A stretch of DNA of 36,120 nt from Opitutaceae bacterium BACL24 MAG-120322-bin51 (GTDB lineage Bacteria > Verrucomicrobiota > Verrucomicrobiia > Opitutales > Coraliomargaritaceae), in the NCBI GenBank assembly GCA_905182435.1, contig CAJJBN010000009.1, forward strand, positions 1 through 36,120. Direction: 5' to 3'. The notes under the pieces were generated by a model that worked only from the letters and a program-made list of their open reading frames with translations, was not told where the DNA came from and did no database searches. Shown in pieces: positions 1-10,427 of this stretch. The translations under genes were made by a program, and so were the position numbers. The number at the start of each line of letters is the position of its first letter. The first letter of the stretch is position 1.

Positions 1-2
1 AG

Positions 3-104
3 CCTGAAACAGATGTCGTCATTCCTACGCGTGCGGTGATTAAGTTCAAAGCGGGCAAAGAATTGAAGGCAAAGCTCAAGGATTTGGACGTCGATTCGCT
101 TTAG
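3..104 (+). CDS. HU/IHF-family DNA-binding protein, C-terminal fragment
   Basis: The first 104 bases hold the last 33 codons of a gene that begins before the window. The peptide ends in IPTRAVIKFKAGKELKAKL, which matches the final beta-strand and helix of HU/IHF histone-like proteins (family pattern: P-R-x-V-x-F-x-x-G-K-x-L-K). These proteins bind and bend DNA as dimers in the nucleoid. The tail KDLDVDSL is short and acidic. The stop is TAG and hisS starts 46 bases later on the same strand. The class is clear from the tail, but HU cannot be separated from IHF or from longer HU-like proteins without the N-terminus. Confidence 0.7.
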   Translation, partial: PETDVVIPTRAVIKFKAGKELKAKLKDLDVDSL

Positions 105-150
105 CACGGTCGCTGTTCGTCCGTATATTCACAGTTCGAGGGCTTCTGCC

Positions 151-1497
151 ATGCAGTTTCAGTCATTACCCGGTTTTCGGGAATTCTATCCAGATGCGTG
201 TGCCCGCCGGAATCATATTTTCGGCCAGTGGCGACAAGTCGCGCGGGCGTTTAACTTTCAGGAGTATGATGCGCCAGTACTAGAGCCTCTGGAGCTTTAT
301 ATTGAAAAGTCGGGCGAGGAGATCGTCGGGCAGTTGTTTAATTTTGAAGATCGTGGCGGCCGTGCAGTGGCGTTGCGTCCAGAGATGACACCGTCGTTGG
401 CGCGTTTGATCGGTGCCAAGGCGAATAGCCTAAAACGGCCGATTAAGTGGTTTAATATCGGTGAGCACTATCGTTACGAGAAACCTCAGAAGGGGCGCTT
501 GCGGGCATTCTATCAATTCAATGTCGATATTTTCGGTGAAGCGGGCCCCGCTGCTGATGCTGAGCTGATTGCACTGCTGGTTCAGGCATTGCGTACGTTT
601 GGGCTTGATTCGAAGGACTTTAAAGTGCGCCTGAGTGATCGTGACCTGTGGTTGCTGATCTTGGCAGCCGAAGGACTCGACGAAGCGGGGAGCGCGGCGG
701 TGCTAGCTATTATTGATAAGCTAGAGCGCACCGATCGCGCGAAAGCAGTGGCGAAGCTGACTGAAGTATTGGGCGAGGAGGCTGAGGCCTTTCTCACTCG
801 TGTGGAAGAGGTGATTGCGATTCGTGACTTTGACAGCCTATCGGCTTATATTCTTAATTTACCGCTGAAGGACGATCTGGCTGAACAGGCGCGGCAGCGG
901 CTCGCGGATTGGCAGGCCTTACTGACTGGCTTGCAGAGTTCTGGTGCTGGTGACTTTATTCAAATTGATCTAGGCATCGTCCGTGGCCTGGCGTATTACA
1001 CAGGTTTTGTGTTTGAGGCATTTGAGGCCAGTGGTGAGGGGCGTGCGCTTGCCGGTGGTGGGCGTTACGATGCATTGGTCAAAAAACTAGGCGGGCCGGA
1101 AATGCCTGCGGTTGGTTTTGCGATGGGCGATGTGACTTTGGCGGATCTTCTTGAATCGAAGAAGCTCTTGGCAACGTATGTGCAGAGTCCCGACTTTATT
1201 GCCATTATCGGTGGTGCGGAGGCGCGCGATGCGGCCTTGGGCGATGCGGCCTTGCTGCGCTCGATGGGCTATCGCGTCGATTATCCGTTGAAAGATCAGG
1301 GTTTCGGCAAGCAGTTTAAAGATGCCAACCAGAAGGGCGCGCGATTTGCGCTGATCTATGGCACCGACGAGATCGAAAAAGGCGTGGTCAAGATTCGTGA
1401 TTTCTCAACTGGAGCCGAACAAGAGTATCCTCGTCAAAGTTTGGCGGAAATCGTGCCTGAGTTAATGGCTTCCGGGCTTTTTACGACTGAGCAATAG
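151..1497 (+). CDS. hisS: Histidine--tRNA ligase
   Basis: Class II aminoacyl-tRNA synthetase of 448 residues that charges tRNA-His in the cytoplasm. Motif 2 is seen near residues 104-130 (GEHYRYEKPQKGRLRAFYQF), followed by the histidine-specific loop RGLAYYTGFVFEA near residue 278, then GGGRYDALVKKLGG and PAVGFAMG (motif 3). A complete anticodon-binding domain follows from about residue 345, with GKQFKDANQKGARFALIYG and a VKIRDFSTG segment. The paralogue HisZ (ATP phosphoribosyltransferase regulator) normally lacks this domain and the intact active-site arginines, so HisS is preferred. The ATG at 151 starts MQFQSLPGFREFYPD, the normal N-terminus. It follows the HU-like gene on the same strand. 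Confidence 0.93.
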   Translation: MQFQSLPGFREFYPDACARRNHIFGQWRQVARAFNFQEYDAPVLEPLELYIEKSGEEIVGQLFNFEDRGGRAVALRPEMTPSLARLIGAKANSLKRPIKWFNIGEHYRYEKPQKGRLRAFYQFNVDIFGEAGPAADAELIALLVQALRTFGLDSKDFKVRLSDRDLWLLILAAEGLDEAGSAAVLAIIDKLERTDRAKAVAKLTEVLGEEAEAFLTRVEEVIAIRDFDSLSAYILNLPLKDDLAEQARQRLADWQALLTGLQSSGAGDFIQIDLGIVRGLAYYTGFVFEAFEASGEGRALAGGGRYDALVKKLGGPEMPAVGFAMGDVTLADLLESKKLLATYVQSPDFIAIIGGAEARDAALGDAALLRSMGYRVDYPLKDQGFGKQFKDANQKGARFALIYGTDEIEKGVVKIRDFSTGAEQEYPRQSLAEIVPELMASGLFTTEQ

Positions 1498-1704
1498 CAC
1501 TCAAGCGGTGCTAACTTTCGCTCTGAGGATAAAACAGTGCGCTTAAAGGTTCAACTAAGTTGAGTCGTGAAGGACGTCGCTGGGTCGTTGCAAATTCCAA
1601 AGATCCCGTCATCGAACTTTAAGCCGCGACTATTCAGGTCGGCAGCGTGACTCAGATCTGCGTGGCCGAGGCTTGCACTGGTCGGGTATCTGTCTGCAGT
1701 CTAG

Positions 1705-2064
1705 ATGGCTATGAAAGTGTACACCTACAAAAACTGCGATAGCTGTAAGAAAGCCACCAAATGGCTGAGCCAGCAGGGACTTGCCTTTGAGCAAGTTGCG
1801 ATTCGTGATACTCCGCCAAGTGTTGCAGAGCTACAAAAAATGCTCGGCTACCAAGCCGGCGAGTTGCGTAAATTGTTCAACACTGCCGGTGGCGATTATC
1901 GAGAGCTAAAGATGAAAGACAAATTGCCGACCATGGCGACGGACGATGCGCTGCAGTTACTCGCGAGTCGCGGTAATCTGGTTAAGCGCCCTTTTTTATT
2001 GGCGGACGGCTTCGGACTCGTCGGTTTCAAACAAGCGGATTGGGCATTGGCCTTCAGCCGCTAG
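1705..2064 (+). CDS. ArsC/Spx/MgsR-family thioredoxin-fold protein
   Basis: Small 119-residue protein of the arsenate-reductase-like (YffB/Spx/MgsR) family. The N-terminal beta strand is followed by NCDSCKKATKWL, a CxxC motif at the first helix, then VAIRDTPPSVAEL, the GELRKLFNTAGGDYREL segment and the conserved C-terminal RPFLL loop. Family members either reduce arsenate using the first cysteine or act as thiol-sensing partners of RNA polymerase. A gram-negative relative such as YffB has no settled function, so no specific role is assigned. ATG 1705 gives MAMKVYTYK; an ATG two codons later would remove MA. It converges on the U32-family gene, with a 34-base gap. Confidence 0.8.
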   Translation: MAMKVYTYKNCDSCKKATKWLSQQGLAFEQVAIRDTPPSVAELQKMLGYQAGELRKLFNTAGGDYRELKMKDKLPTMATDDALQLLASRGNLVKRPFLLADGFGLVGFKQADWALAFSR

Positions 2065-2098
2065 AAATTTGGAGACGACATGCAGGTGTCTGTGTGCG

Positions 2099-4801
2099 CT
2101 ATCGAGTCAGTGTACCGCGCGTGACGCCTAGTTGGTTGATCAGTTTGAGTTCTTTCCAGAGCGTTTCGGCATCCATTTCTCCGCGTAGTAGCGCGTCGTA
2201 GTGTTCCATCGTGCGGCGCACTTCGTCGCCGCTTTCGTTGAGGAATTCAATCCGGAATGCGGCTGCGCCATTCTTCGCCATATCGAGGGCAAAGTCTGCA
2301 CCAGTCTGCGCTTTCGAGTTAAACAAGGTGTTACGGCAGCCGGCGTCGGCTTTCAAGGGGTGCAGTGCGCCGACGCGGTCTTTGAGTTGCACCTGCTGGG
2401 TATCGCAGGGGCGGCCGCAGTCGCGGAAGTCTTTACCTTCAGAGAGGAAGGCGCAGAACACGCAGTGCTCCATGTGAAACATCGGCATGTGCTGGTGCAG
2501 TGTGATCTCAAACCAGCCAGGCTGGGACTTGCTCAGCAACGCGTCGAGTTGCGTGGTATTCAGATCGTAAGACGCGGTGAGGCGCTCCAGCTTCCAATGA
2601 TCAATTAAGTAATTTGCCGTTAGATGATTCGCGACGTTGAGTGAGAAATCGCCGCGCATGCGATGTTGCGAAAGCGCGGTGAGGTGTTCGTGGTTGCGGG
2701 CGAGAAATCCGTCTGCGCCGCATTTCAGCAATTGTTTGGTAATGAAGTCCTCGCCGGTTTTGAACATACGTGGTGGCGCCACCCAAATCTCCCGTTTACG
2801 TCCATCTTGTTGCTCGGCTTCGCGGGCACGTTGCACGGCTTCGGCATATTTACGCGGATCCTCAAGCTCGATGTAAATTTCGGAGTAAGGCAGCGTGAGC
2901 GCCACGTCAAATTGCTCCCAGTTGCGTACGTAGGGAATTAAATACGGGCTAGAGGGCAATGCTCCGTCATTGCCGCCTTGCGTAGGGTTCGGTTGCGACG
3001 GAGCGCAACCCTCCAGCTGTGGTTCAGCCAGCGGGCCTGGGGGAGATTTGAGACCTGAGGAGTGAGGTGGGAGATCTGAGGAGTTAGAACTGGGGGTGAG
3101 TGACGAGGCTTCTGTTCTCAGGTCTCCCATCTCCCCCTTCAGCTCTCTGTTTTCTGCTAGTTGCCAGCGCAGCGGTCGTGCGCGCAGGGCCACGAGTTGA
3201 TCGACAGCATCGCGGCGCAGCTGATTGAGCGTCGAGGCTGGAATCATGCAGCCGTCGGCGAGTTGGTTGTCCAATGCCTCGAGGTGAAAGGCGGTGCTGC
3301 CGAGGCGGCCGAGTTGCTTACGCAGGCTTGCCTCGTCGGTTGGGCGGTTCTGTGCAGCTTCGATCGCTTGGTTCGATTCAACTTCGACCACACGGCCTTC
3401 TTCGTCTTGTAGCGAGAGGACGAGTGGCTTACCCACTTGACCGCGGACGGTAGCCGTGATCGGCCGCTTGTAATTCGGTTGCTCGACTTCGTAGCTTTGA
3501 CGCAATGCCTTATCGAGCGCGGGGTCGGAGGTCTTATAAACGGTGTCGCCGGCTGTCACTCGTTGCCAATTGATTGAGTCGCGCAGAAAACGGATGAAGC
3601 TACGGTTTTTTTCGGTATCTACCGATGTGATACGCCCGCCTTCTTCGCGTTCATCAGGGCGACCACGATCTAAGACCACGCCATCACCAGCTTTCACTTC
3701 ATAATCGAGTGCGAGCCAGATTCCGTCACGCTCGATGCGCTCAACCACACCGAGGCGTAGGCCGCGCTTTTTGCCGAAGCGCGCATGCACTAATTTTTGA
3801 TTATCGATGCCTTCAAGCCAACCAGTCGTTAAGCCGCGGGAGAAAGTCATTTCTAAGGCGTAGCGACCTTCTTCTTTCTCGAAAGTAGAAGCGACACTCT
3901 TGTCGCTTTCACTTGGGTAGCGTTTATTCCAGGCCGCATCCAGTGCCTTGCGATACACGCTGGTCGTGGCGGCGACATATTCGGGTGCTTTGAGGCGGCC
4001 TTCAATTTTGAGACTCGCGACGCCGGCGTCGATGATGCCGTCCATCGCTTCGAGGCCTGCGAGATCCTGCGGGCTGAGTAAGTAGCGTTGATTGCCGAGG
4101 TCGATTGCTTCGCCGTCGCTGAACAAGTCGTACGGCATGCGGCAGGCTTGTGCGCATTCGCCGCGGTTGGCTGAGCGACCGCCGAGGGACTCACTGGTTA
4201 AGCATTGACCGGAATAGGCCACGCAGAGTGCGCCGTGGACAAAGATCTCCAGCGGCATATCGAGGCCTTGTTTGAGGGTCTTTTCTTTAATCGCGTTGAT
4301 CTCATTGAGTGAACATTCACGCGCCAGCACCACGACACTGGCACCGAGCTCTTCGGCAAAGTGCACACCCGCTTCGCTGGTCACGCTCATTTGGGTGGAG
4401 GCATGGATCGGGAAGTCAGGCGAGAGCTTGCGAATCAGTTGGCAGATGCCGACGTCTTGCACGATGGCGGCATCGACTCCTGCGCTGATGATCGAACGCA
4501 GGAAGTCCTCGGCGTCTTCGAGCTCGTCGGAAAAGACCAGTGTGTTGAATGTTACGTAGCCCCGCACGCCACGCTCATGCAGGTAAGCCATGAGATCGGG
4601 CAGGTCGGCTTGGGTGAAGTTCTTGCCACGCATGCGGGCATTGAAGCGATCCAAGCCAAAGAAAATGGCATCCGCGCCATTTTCGACGGCAGCGCGCGCG
4701 CACTCCCAATCCCCTGCAGGTGCTAGGAGTTCAGGCTTATAAATGGTGGCATGCGACAAGTCGCTATCGACGCCGAGGCGCTGTGGGATGAGTTTAGGCA
4801 C
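2099..4801 (-). CDS. Peptidase U32 family protein, RlhA-like (23S rRNA C-hydroxylase type)
   Basis: A 900-residue U32-family protein. It begins with the family signature PELLAPAGDWECARAAVENGADAIFFG and carries the U32 block EIFVHGALCVAYSGQCLTS near residue 190, followed by the cysteines of CAQACRMPYDLF. A second cysteine cluster lies near residues 777-800 (HCVFCAF, DCGRPC) with a further AGC later. This two-part layout with a middle beta domain resembles RlhA, which hydroxylates C2501 of 23S rRNA, more than a true protease. The start is GTG at 4801. Residues about 550-617 form a Ser/Pro-rich linker not expected in the family, encoded by a GA-rich repeat block (3039-3160) that contains a 21-bp inverted repeat. 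The exact substrate is inferred. Confidence 0.85.
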   Translation of the reverse strand: MPKLIPQRLGVDSDLSHATIYKPELLAPAGDWECARAAVENGADAIFFGLDRFNARMRGKNFTQADLPDLMAYLHERGVRGYVTFNTLVFSDELEDAEDFLRSIISAGVDAAIVQDVGICQLIRKLSPDFPIHASTQMSVTSEAGVHFAEELGASVVVLARECSLNEINAIKEKTLKQGLDMPLEIFVHGALCVAYSGQCLTSESLGGRSANRGECAQACRMPYDLFSDGEAIDLGNQRYLLSPQDLAGLEAMDGIIDAGVASLKIEGRLKAPEYVAATTSVYRKALDAAWNKRYPSESDKSVASTFEKEEGRYALEMTFSRGLTTGWLEGIDNQKLVHARFGKKRGLRLGVVERIERDGIWLALDYEVKAGDGVVLDRGRPDEREEGGRITSVDTEKNRSFIRFLRDSINWQRVTAGDTVYKTSDPALDKALRQSYEVEQPNYKRPITATVRGQVGKPLVLSLQDEEGRVVEVESNQAIEAAQNRPTDEASLRKQLGRLGSTAFHLEALDNQLADGCMIPASTLNQLRRDAVDQLVALRARPLRWQLAENRELKGEMGDLRTEASSLTPSSNSSDLPPHSSGLKSPPGPLAEPQLEGCAPSQPNPTQGGNDGALPSSPYLIPYVRNWEQFDVALTLPYSEIYIELEDPRKYAEAVQRAREAEQQDGRKREIWVAPPRMFKTGEDFITKQLLKCGADGFLARNHEHLTALSQHRMRGDFSLNVANHLTANYLIDHWKLERLTASYDLNTTQLDALLSKSQPGWFEITLHQHMPMFHMEHCVFCAFLSEGKDFRDCGRPCDTQQVQLKDRVGALHPLKADAGCRNTLFNSKAQTGADFALDMAKNGAAAFRIEFLNESGDEVRRTMEHYDALLRGEMDAETLWKELKLINQLGVTRGTLTR
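3039..3160. repeat. GA-rich CTGAG-type low-complexity insertion with inverted repeat, inside the U32 gene
   Basis: The plus strand reads as loose units of GAG, CTGAG and GGGAGAT. Bases 3039-3059 and 3117-3137 form a 21-bp inverted repeat with two mismatches (GGGGGAGATnnGAGACCTGAG arms) around a 57-base spacer. The same composition is seen in the mutY gene (5511-5540), the permease gene (21781-21935) and over the yggS stop (29438-29470). In the U32 protein it encodes a Ser/Pro-rich linker. The frame stays open through it. Confidence 0.6.
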
Positions 4802-4868
4802 GTAAAAAGAGTGGCTGGTGGGCAGATCGTGTAGAATGAAAAATCGAAGTGTTTATCTCAGCGCCTTT

Positions 4869-4935
4869 GCGCCTCTGCGCGAGATAAATTCGTGCATTCC
4901 TAGGTTCTACTTTTTTCGCGCAGAGGCGCAGAGCT
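4869..4935. repeat. Left copy of 67-bp palindromic direct repeat flanking the GxxExxY gene
   Basis: This copy matches 5341-5407 at 64 of 67 positions in the same orientation. Inside it, perfect 14-bp inverted arms (GCGCCTCTGCGCGA at 4869-4882, its complement at 4916-4929) surround a 33-base centre that is also nearly identical in the other copy. The right edge touches the stop codon of the GxxExxY gene. It fills most of the 134-base gap upstream of the U32 gene. Confidence 0.85.
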
Positions 4936-5319
4936 TTATTCTGGGAGGCCGTTTACGCAGCGTGTGATTCCTGTTTTCATCACTTCGCCTCCAAAATTCA
5001 ATAAATATCCAAGTTTCTTGCCTGTGAGACGAAGGTAGGTCTGAGTTTGTTTTTTGTGTGCTGGCGTGACCTTCTCGACAGACTTGAGTTCTGCGATGAC
5101 TTTATCTTCGATGATCAAGTCTGCTCGGAAACCTTCGTCAAAATGAATGCCCTTATAATTGAGGGGAACTGGAATTTGTCGCGCTACCTTTAGGCCGCGT
5201 TGCTCTAATTCGTAGGCTAGGGCCGCTTCGTAAACGGATTCTAGAAGTGCTGGACCAAGCTCACGGTGGACTTCAATAGCGGCTTCTATCAGCAGTGTTC
5301 CTATTGTATTTTCATCCAT
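4936..5319 (-). CDS. GxxExxY protein
   Basis: A 127-residue protein of the GxxExxY family. The defining motif is GPALLESVYEAAL near residue 22, and the LIIEDKVIAELKSVEKVTPAHKKQTQTYLRLTG region resembles a PD-(D/E)xK nuclease-like core, with D, E and K correctly ordered (the nuclease link is an inference). The family function is unknown. The gene occupies almost the whole space between two 67-bp direct repeats: the left repeat abuts its stop codon, and the right one lies 21 bases before its ATG and overlaps the mutY stop by two bases. This suggests that gene plus repeats were gained as a unit. It sits between conserved genes and has no obvious functional link to them. Confidence 0.9.
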   Translation of the reverse strand: MDENTIGTLLIEAAIEVHRELGPALLESVYEAALAYELEQRGLKVARQIPVPLNYKGIHFDEGFRADLIIEDKVIAELKSVEKVTPAHKKQTQTYLRLTGKKLGYLLNFGGEVMKTGITRCVNGLPE

Positions 5320-5340
5320 TGTAAAAAACTCTGCGCCCCC

Positions 5341-5407
5341 GCGCCTCTGCGCGAGATAAATTCGTGCATTCCTAGGTTCTGCTGTTTTCGCGCAGAGGCG
5401 CGGAGCT
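5341..5407. repeat. Right copy of 67-bp palindromic direct repeat flanking the GxxExxY gene
   Basis: Same orientation as 4869-4935, with three differences. The 14-bp inverted arms are at 5341-5354 and 5388-5401 and are perfect, with a 33-base centre. The right end overlaps the last two bases of the mutY stop codon (5406-5408). The region just left of it also resembles the sequence left of the other copy, so the repeat may be slightly longer. Confidence 0.85.
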
Positions 5408-6437
5408 AGGATGCTGCTGAGTGAGCTTTTAGCAGCTCCTTAGTCCAACGCCGATGCGGGCCGGAGAGGGTGATGCTGTCGAGCTGGTCGAGGGCAATCC
5501 AGTTGAGGGCGGGCTGCGGGCTGAGGGCTGAGGGCTGAGATTTTAGGGGGTAGATGGTTTCTGTGATGCGCTTGTTGGTGATGCCGCGGGTTTTGGTGGC
5601 GAGTGCTTTGCCGACTGTGGGTTTGGTCGAAAAGTGTGAAGTGGCTGGTAGCTCGTATTGGCCGGCTAGCTGTTTGGCAGTGTCTGGGATGCGGTGCAGC
5701 AGCAGCTTGCCGTCGTGGACGATCCAAAGCCGGTCAATCTGCACCTGCACGGTGGCTTTGCGCTGAATGTTGGGGATGCCGTCGGTGGTGCCTTGAGCCG
5801 CACCTTCGCAGAACTGCAGAACGGGGCAGACGGTGCACAGTGGGTTGCCCTTTTGGCAAACCGTGGCGCCGAGCTCCATCATTGCTTGGTTGTGGTCGCC
5901 AGGGGTTTGGGTGTTGAGTACCGTATCGGCAGTGGGGGTGAAGGCTTTGACCGCCTCGCCGTTGTTTTTGAAGGCGCGTGCGTCGTTGGTCAGCCGGGCG
6001 AGGATACGTACGACATTGCCGTCGACCACGGCCGCGGGGAAATTTTGTGCAATCGAACTGATCGCTGCCGAGGTGTAGGGGCCGATGCCGGGCAGCGCTT
6101 GCCACTCTTTGGCGACCGTGGGTTTGGGGTCGAGCGCGACGTATTCTTTGGCGAGCTGGTGCAGATTGCGCGCGCGGCTGTAGTAGCCGAGCCCTTCCCA
6201 GTGCTTGAGCACGTCTTCGCTGGGCGCATCGGCGAGTGTCTGAAAGTCGGGGAAGCGCTTTAGCCAGCGATCAAAGTAGGGCAGCATCGTCTTGATCTGC
6301 GTCTGCTGGGCCATCAGTTCGGACACCACGGTCTTGTAAAGCGACGGCTCAGTGCGCCAAGGCAGCGGGCGCTGCGCGGTAGTATACCAAGCGGCGAGGG
6401 CTTGTTGAAAGGCTTCGGGTTGTGAGAGCAGTGACAT
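5406..6437 (-). CDS. mutY: A/G-specific adenine glycosylase
   Basis: MutY of 343 residues, which removes adenine mispaired with 8-oxoguanine. The HhH-GPD fold is clear: WRTEPSLYKTVVSELMAQQTQ with catalytic Glu40, the hairpin LPGIGPYTSAAI, and VVDGNVVRILARL with catalytic Asp139. The [4Fe-4S] loop is C194-x6-C201-x2-C204-x5-C210. A NUDIX-like C-terminal domain that recognises 8-oxoG follows from about residue 225. A 7-bp GGGCTGA repeat at 5511-5540 encodes a short KSQPSALSPQPALN linker in this domain. The ATG at 6437 begins MSLLSQPEAFQQ. The stop is overlapped by the right-hand cassette repeat. Confidence 0.94.
   Translation of the reverse strand: MSLLSQPEAFQQALAAWYTTAQRPLPWRTEPSLYKTVVSELMAQQTQIKTMLPYFDRWLKRFPDFQTLADAPSEDVLKHWEGLGYYSRARNLHQLAKEYVALDPKPTVAKEWQALPGIGPYTSAAISSIAQNFPAAVVDGNVVRILARLTNDARAFKNNGEAVKAFTPTADTVLNTQTPGDHNQAMMELGATVCQKGNPLCTVCPVLQFCEGAAQGTTDGIPNIQRKATVQVQIDRLWIVHDGKLLLHRIPDTAKQLAGQYELPATSHFSTKPTVGKALATKTRGITNKRITETIYPLKSQPSALSPQPALNWIALDQLDSITLSGPHRRWTKELLKAHSAAS
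5511..5540. repeat. 7-bp GGGCTGA tandem repeat inside mutY
   Basis: Four consecutive units on the plus strand (GGGCTGC then GGGCTGA three times, followed by GA). The repeat lies within the mutY C-terminal domain and encodes the ALSPQPA stretch. It belongs to the GA-rich family also seen near 3.1, 21.8 and 29.4 kb. Because 7 is not a multiple of 3, gain or loss of one unit would shift the frame. Confidence 0.65.
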
Positions 6438-6704
6438 CTATGGAAGTATGAAAGTATGAAAGTGAGGAAGTGTGACGAAGCAAGAAGATGGTAAATCGGC
6501 ACGATTTGCCCGGGACGTAGTGGAGGCTGACTGAACTGGGTGCCCTTTGGGCAGCTGAAAGAACAAACTAGACGGAAAACTTTGGCCAGCTGAGGGTACA
6601 AGGTGAGAAAGTCTGCGCGGAGGTCGAACTTTGAATGCTGCGTTGTGCTGATCGAGCGTTGCTTTGCGGCTGATTTTACTTTCTCGTTTCGGGTTTATAT
6701 CACC
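6438..6704. other. Divergent intergenic region between mutY and rnhC
   Basis: 267 bases between the mutY start and the preferred rnhC start. Near the mutY end there is a GA-rich run of GAAAGTAT-like units (6443-6475). No convincing hairpin or promoter pair is visible. The rnhC frame stays open upstream to a GTG at 6603, but those 34 codons do not resemble the family N-terminus. Confidence 0.4.
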
Positions 6705-7709
6705 ATGCCGAAAAAGAAAACACATCTGACGGAGGACGAAGGTCCAAAAGTTAAAAAGATCTATACGATCAAGCTGACTCAAGCGCAGCTAGAGCATCTG
6801 GGGGAACAGTTGGATTCGGCGCCTGCGGGAAAGTGGGCACATTACGACGTGGCTTACTCGCAGTTCGCGTTCAAGGGCGATGGCGTGAATGTGGTCGGCT
6901 ATCAGAGCGGCAAGCTGGTGGTGCAGGGCAAGAAGACTGAAGATTTTGTGCGTGATGTCCTCGAAGCAGAAATCACTGGCGAGGCACGTCTCGGCTACGA
7001 TGATGTGCATAATCCCGAGTGGTTCACGCTGCATGCTGGGTGTGATGAAAGTGGTAAGGGCGATTTATTTGGGCCATTGGTGGTCGCTTGTGTGGTCGCC
7101 GACGAGGGCATGGTGCGCGACTGGATCGAGGCGGGCGTGTGCGATAGTAAGAAGATTACCGACAATACAATTTTGAAGTTGGATAAAGTGATTCGCCAAA
7201 CCAAAGGCGTGGTGATCGCGACGGCGTTTGCGCGGATGACGAAGTATAACCATCTGTATAAAAAGTTTGGCAGTAATTTGAATAAGCTGTTGGCATGGTA
7301 CCATGGCCGTGGGCTTAACGAAGCGCTGGATAAGCGTCCGGCGCCGTGGGGCTTACTGGATCAATTCACTAAGCTGCCGCTAGTGGATGCGTATGTGGAA
7401 GATCGTAAAGATTTCAAGTTAGTCAGCCGCACTAAGGCAGAATCGGATCCCGTCGTGGCGGCCGCATCAATCATCGCGCGTGCGATGTATGTGCGCGAAA
7501 TGAAGCGACTGTCGGATGAGTTACAGCCGATTCTGGGCGAGCCATTGATGAAAGGGGCGAGCGCGAAAGTGCTCGAGCAGGCCAAGAAGATCGTCGCAGT
7601 CAAAGGGGCAGGCGAACTGGCGGGCTATGCGAAGATGCACTTCAAGACGGCCTACGAGGCACAGGGTCTAGAGCCACCGAAGAAGCCGGCCTGGTCGAAA
7701 TTTAAATAA
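6705..7709 (+). CDS. rnhC: Ribonuclease HIII
   Basis: RNase HIII of 334 residues, which cleaves RNA in RNA-DNA hybrids. The N-terminal TBP-like domain (residues about 15-90, KKIYTIKLTQAQLEHLGEQL) and the HIII signature HAGCDESGKGDLFGPLVVA (Asp114 and Glu115 catalytic) separate it from RNase HII. Later conserved blocks are SKKITDN, YHGRGLNEAL, LLDQF and ESDPVVAAASIIARA. ATG 6705 starts MPKKKTHLTEDEG; an upstream GTG at 6603 is rejected because its extension is unlike the family. A second type 2 RNase H, RNase HII, is encoded at about 13.9 kb. A strong hairpin terminator follows the stop. Confidence 0.93.
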   Translation: MPKKKTHLTEDEGPKVKKIYTIKLTQAQLEHLGEQLDSAPAGKWAHYDVAYSQFAFKGDGVNVVGYQSGKLVVQGKKTEDFVRDVLEAEITGEARLGYDDVHNPEWFTLHAGCDESGKGDLFGPLVVACVVADEGMVRDWIEAGVCDSKKITDNTILKLDKVIRQTKGVVIATAFARMTKYNHLYKKFGSNLNKLLAWYHGRGLNEALDKRPAPWGLLDQFTKLPLVDAYVEDRKDFKLVSRTKAESDPVVAAASIIARAMYVREMKRLSDELQPILGEPLMKGASAKVLEQAKKIVAVKGAGELAGYAKMHFKTAYEAQGLEPPKKPAWSKFK

Positions 7710-7757
7710 GGAGCACGGAGGGCATAAAAAAGAGGTCAGTGCTTCTCTTTGCACAGC

Positions 7758-7789
7758 AAAAAGCCCCGTCCATTGGACGGGGCTTTGTT
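7758..7789. terminator. Bidirectional intrinsic terminator between rnhC and katG
   Basis: A 12-bp perfect stem (AAAGCCCCGTCC at 7760-7771 and its complement at 7775-7786) with a three-base ATT loop. A-rich and T-rich flanks lie on both sides. It sits between the convergent rnhC and katG genes and can serve both. Confidence 0.88.
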
Positions 7790-7806
7790 GATTCAATTGA
7801 GTGTAA

Positions 7807-10427
<2,621 letters not shown>

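Noticed and set aside
151..1497. HisZ (ATP phosphoribosyltransferase regulatory subunit)
   Set aside because: The protein has a full anticodon-binding domain and intact histidyl-tRNA synthetase motifs, which HisZ lacks. No hisG gene is adjacent.
2201..2608. Plus-strand open frames opposite the U32 gene
   Set aside because: They are shadows of the high-GC minus-strand gene, whose cysteine motifs fall in this region.
4869..5407. Insertion sequence with transposase
   Set aside because: The flanked gene is a GxxExxY protein, not a transposase. The flanks are direct copies of a palindromic unit rather than terminal inverted repeats, and no target duplication is visible.
5694..6263. Plus-strand open frame of 189 codons opposite mutY
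   Set aside because: It lies wholly within mutY on the other strand, and mutY has complete catalytic and iron-sulfur motifs. The plus-strand translation resembles no family.
6603..6704. N-terminal extension of RNase HIII from GTG 6603
   Set aside because: The 34 extra residues are unlike the family N-terminus, and ATG 6705 begins the expected lysine-rich start.
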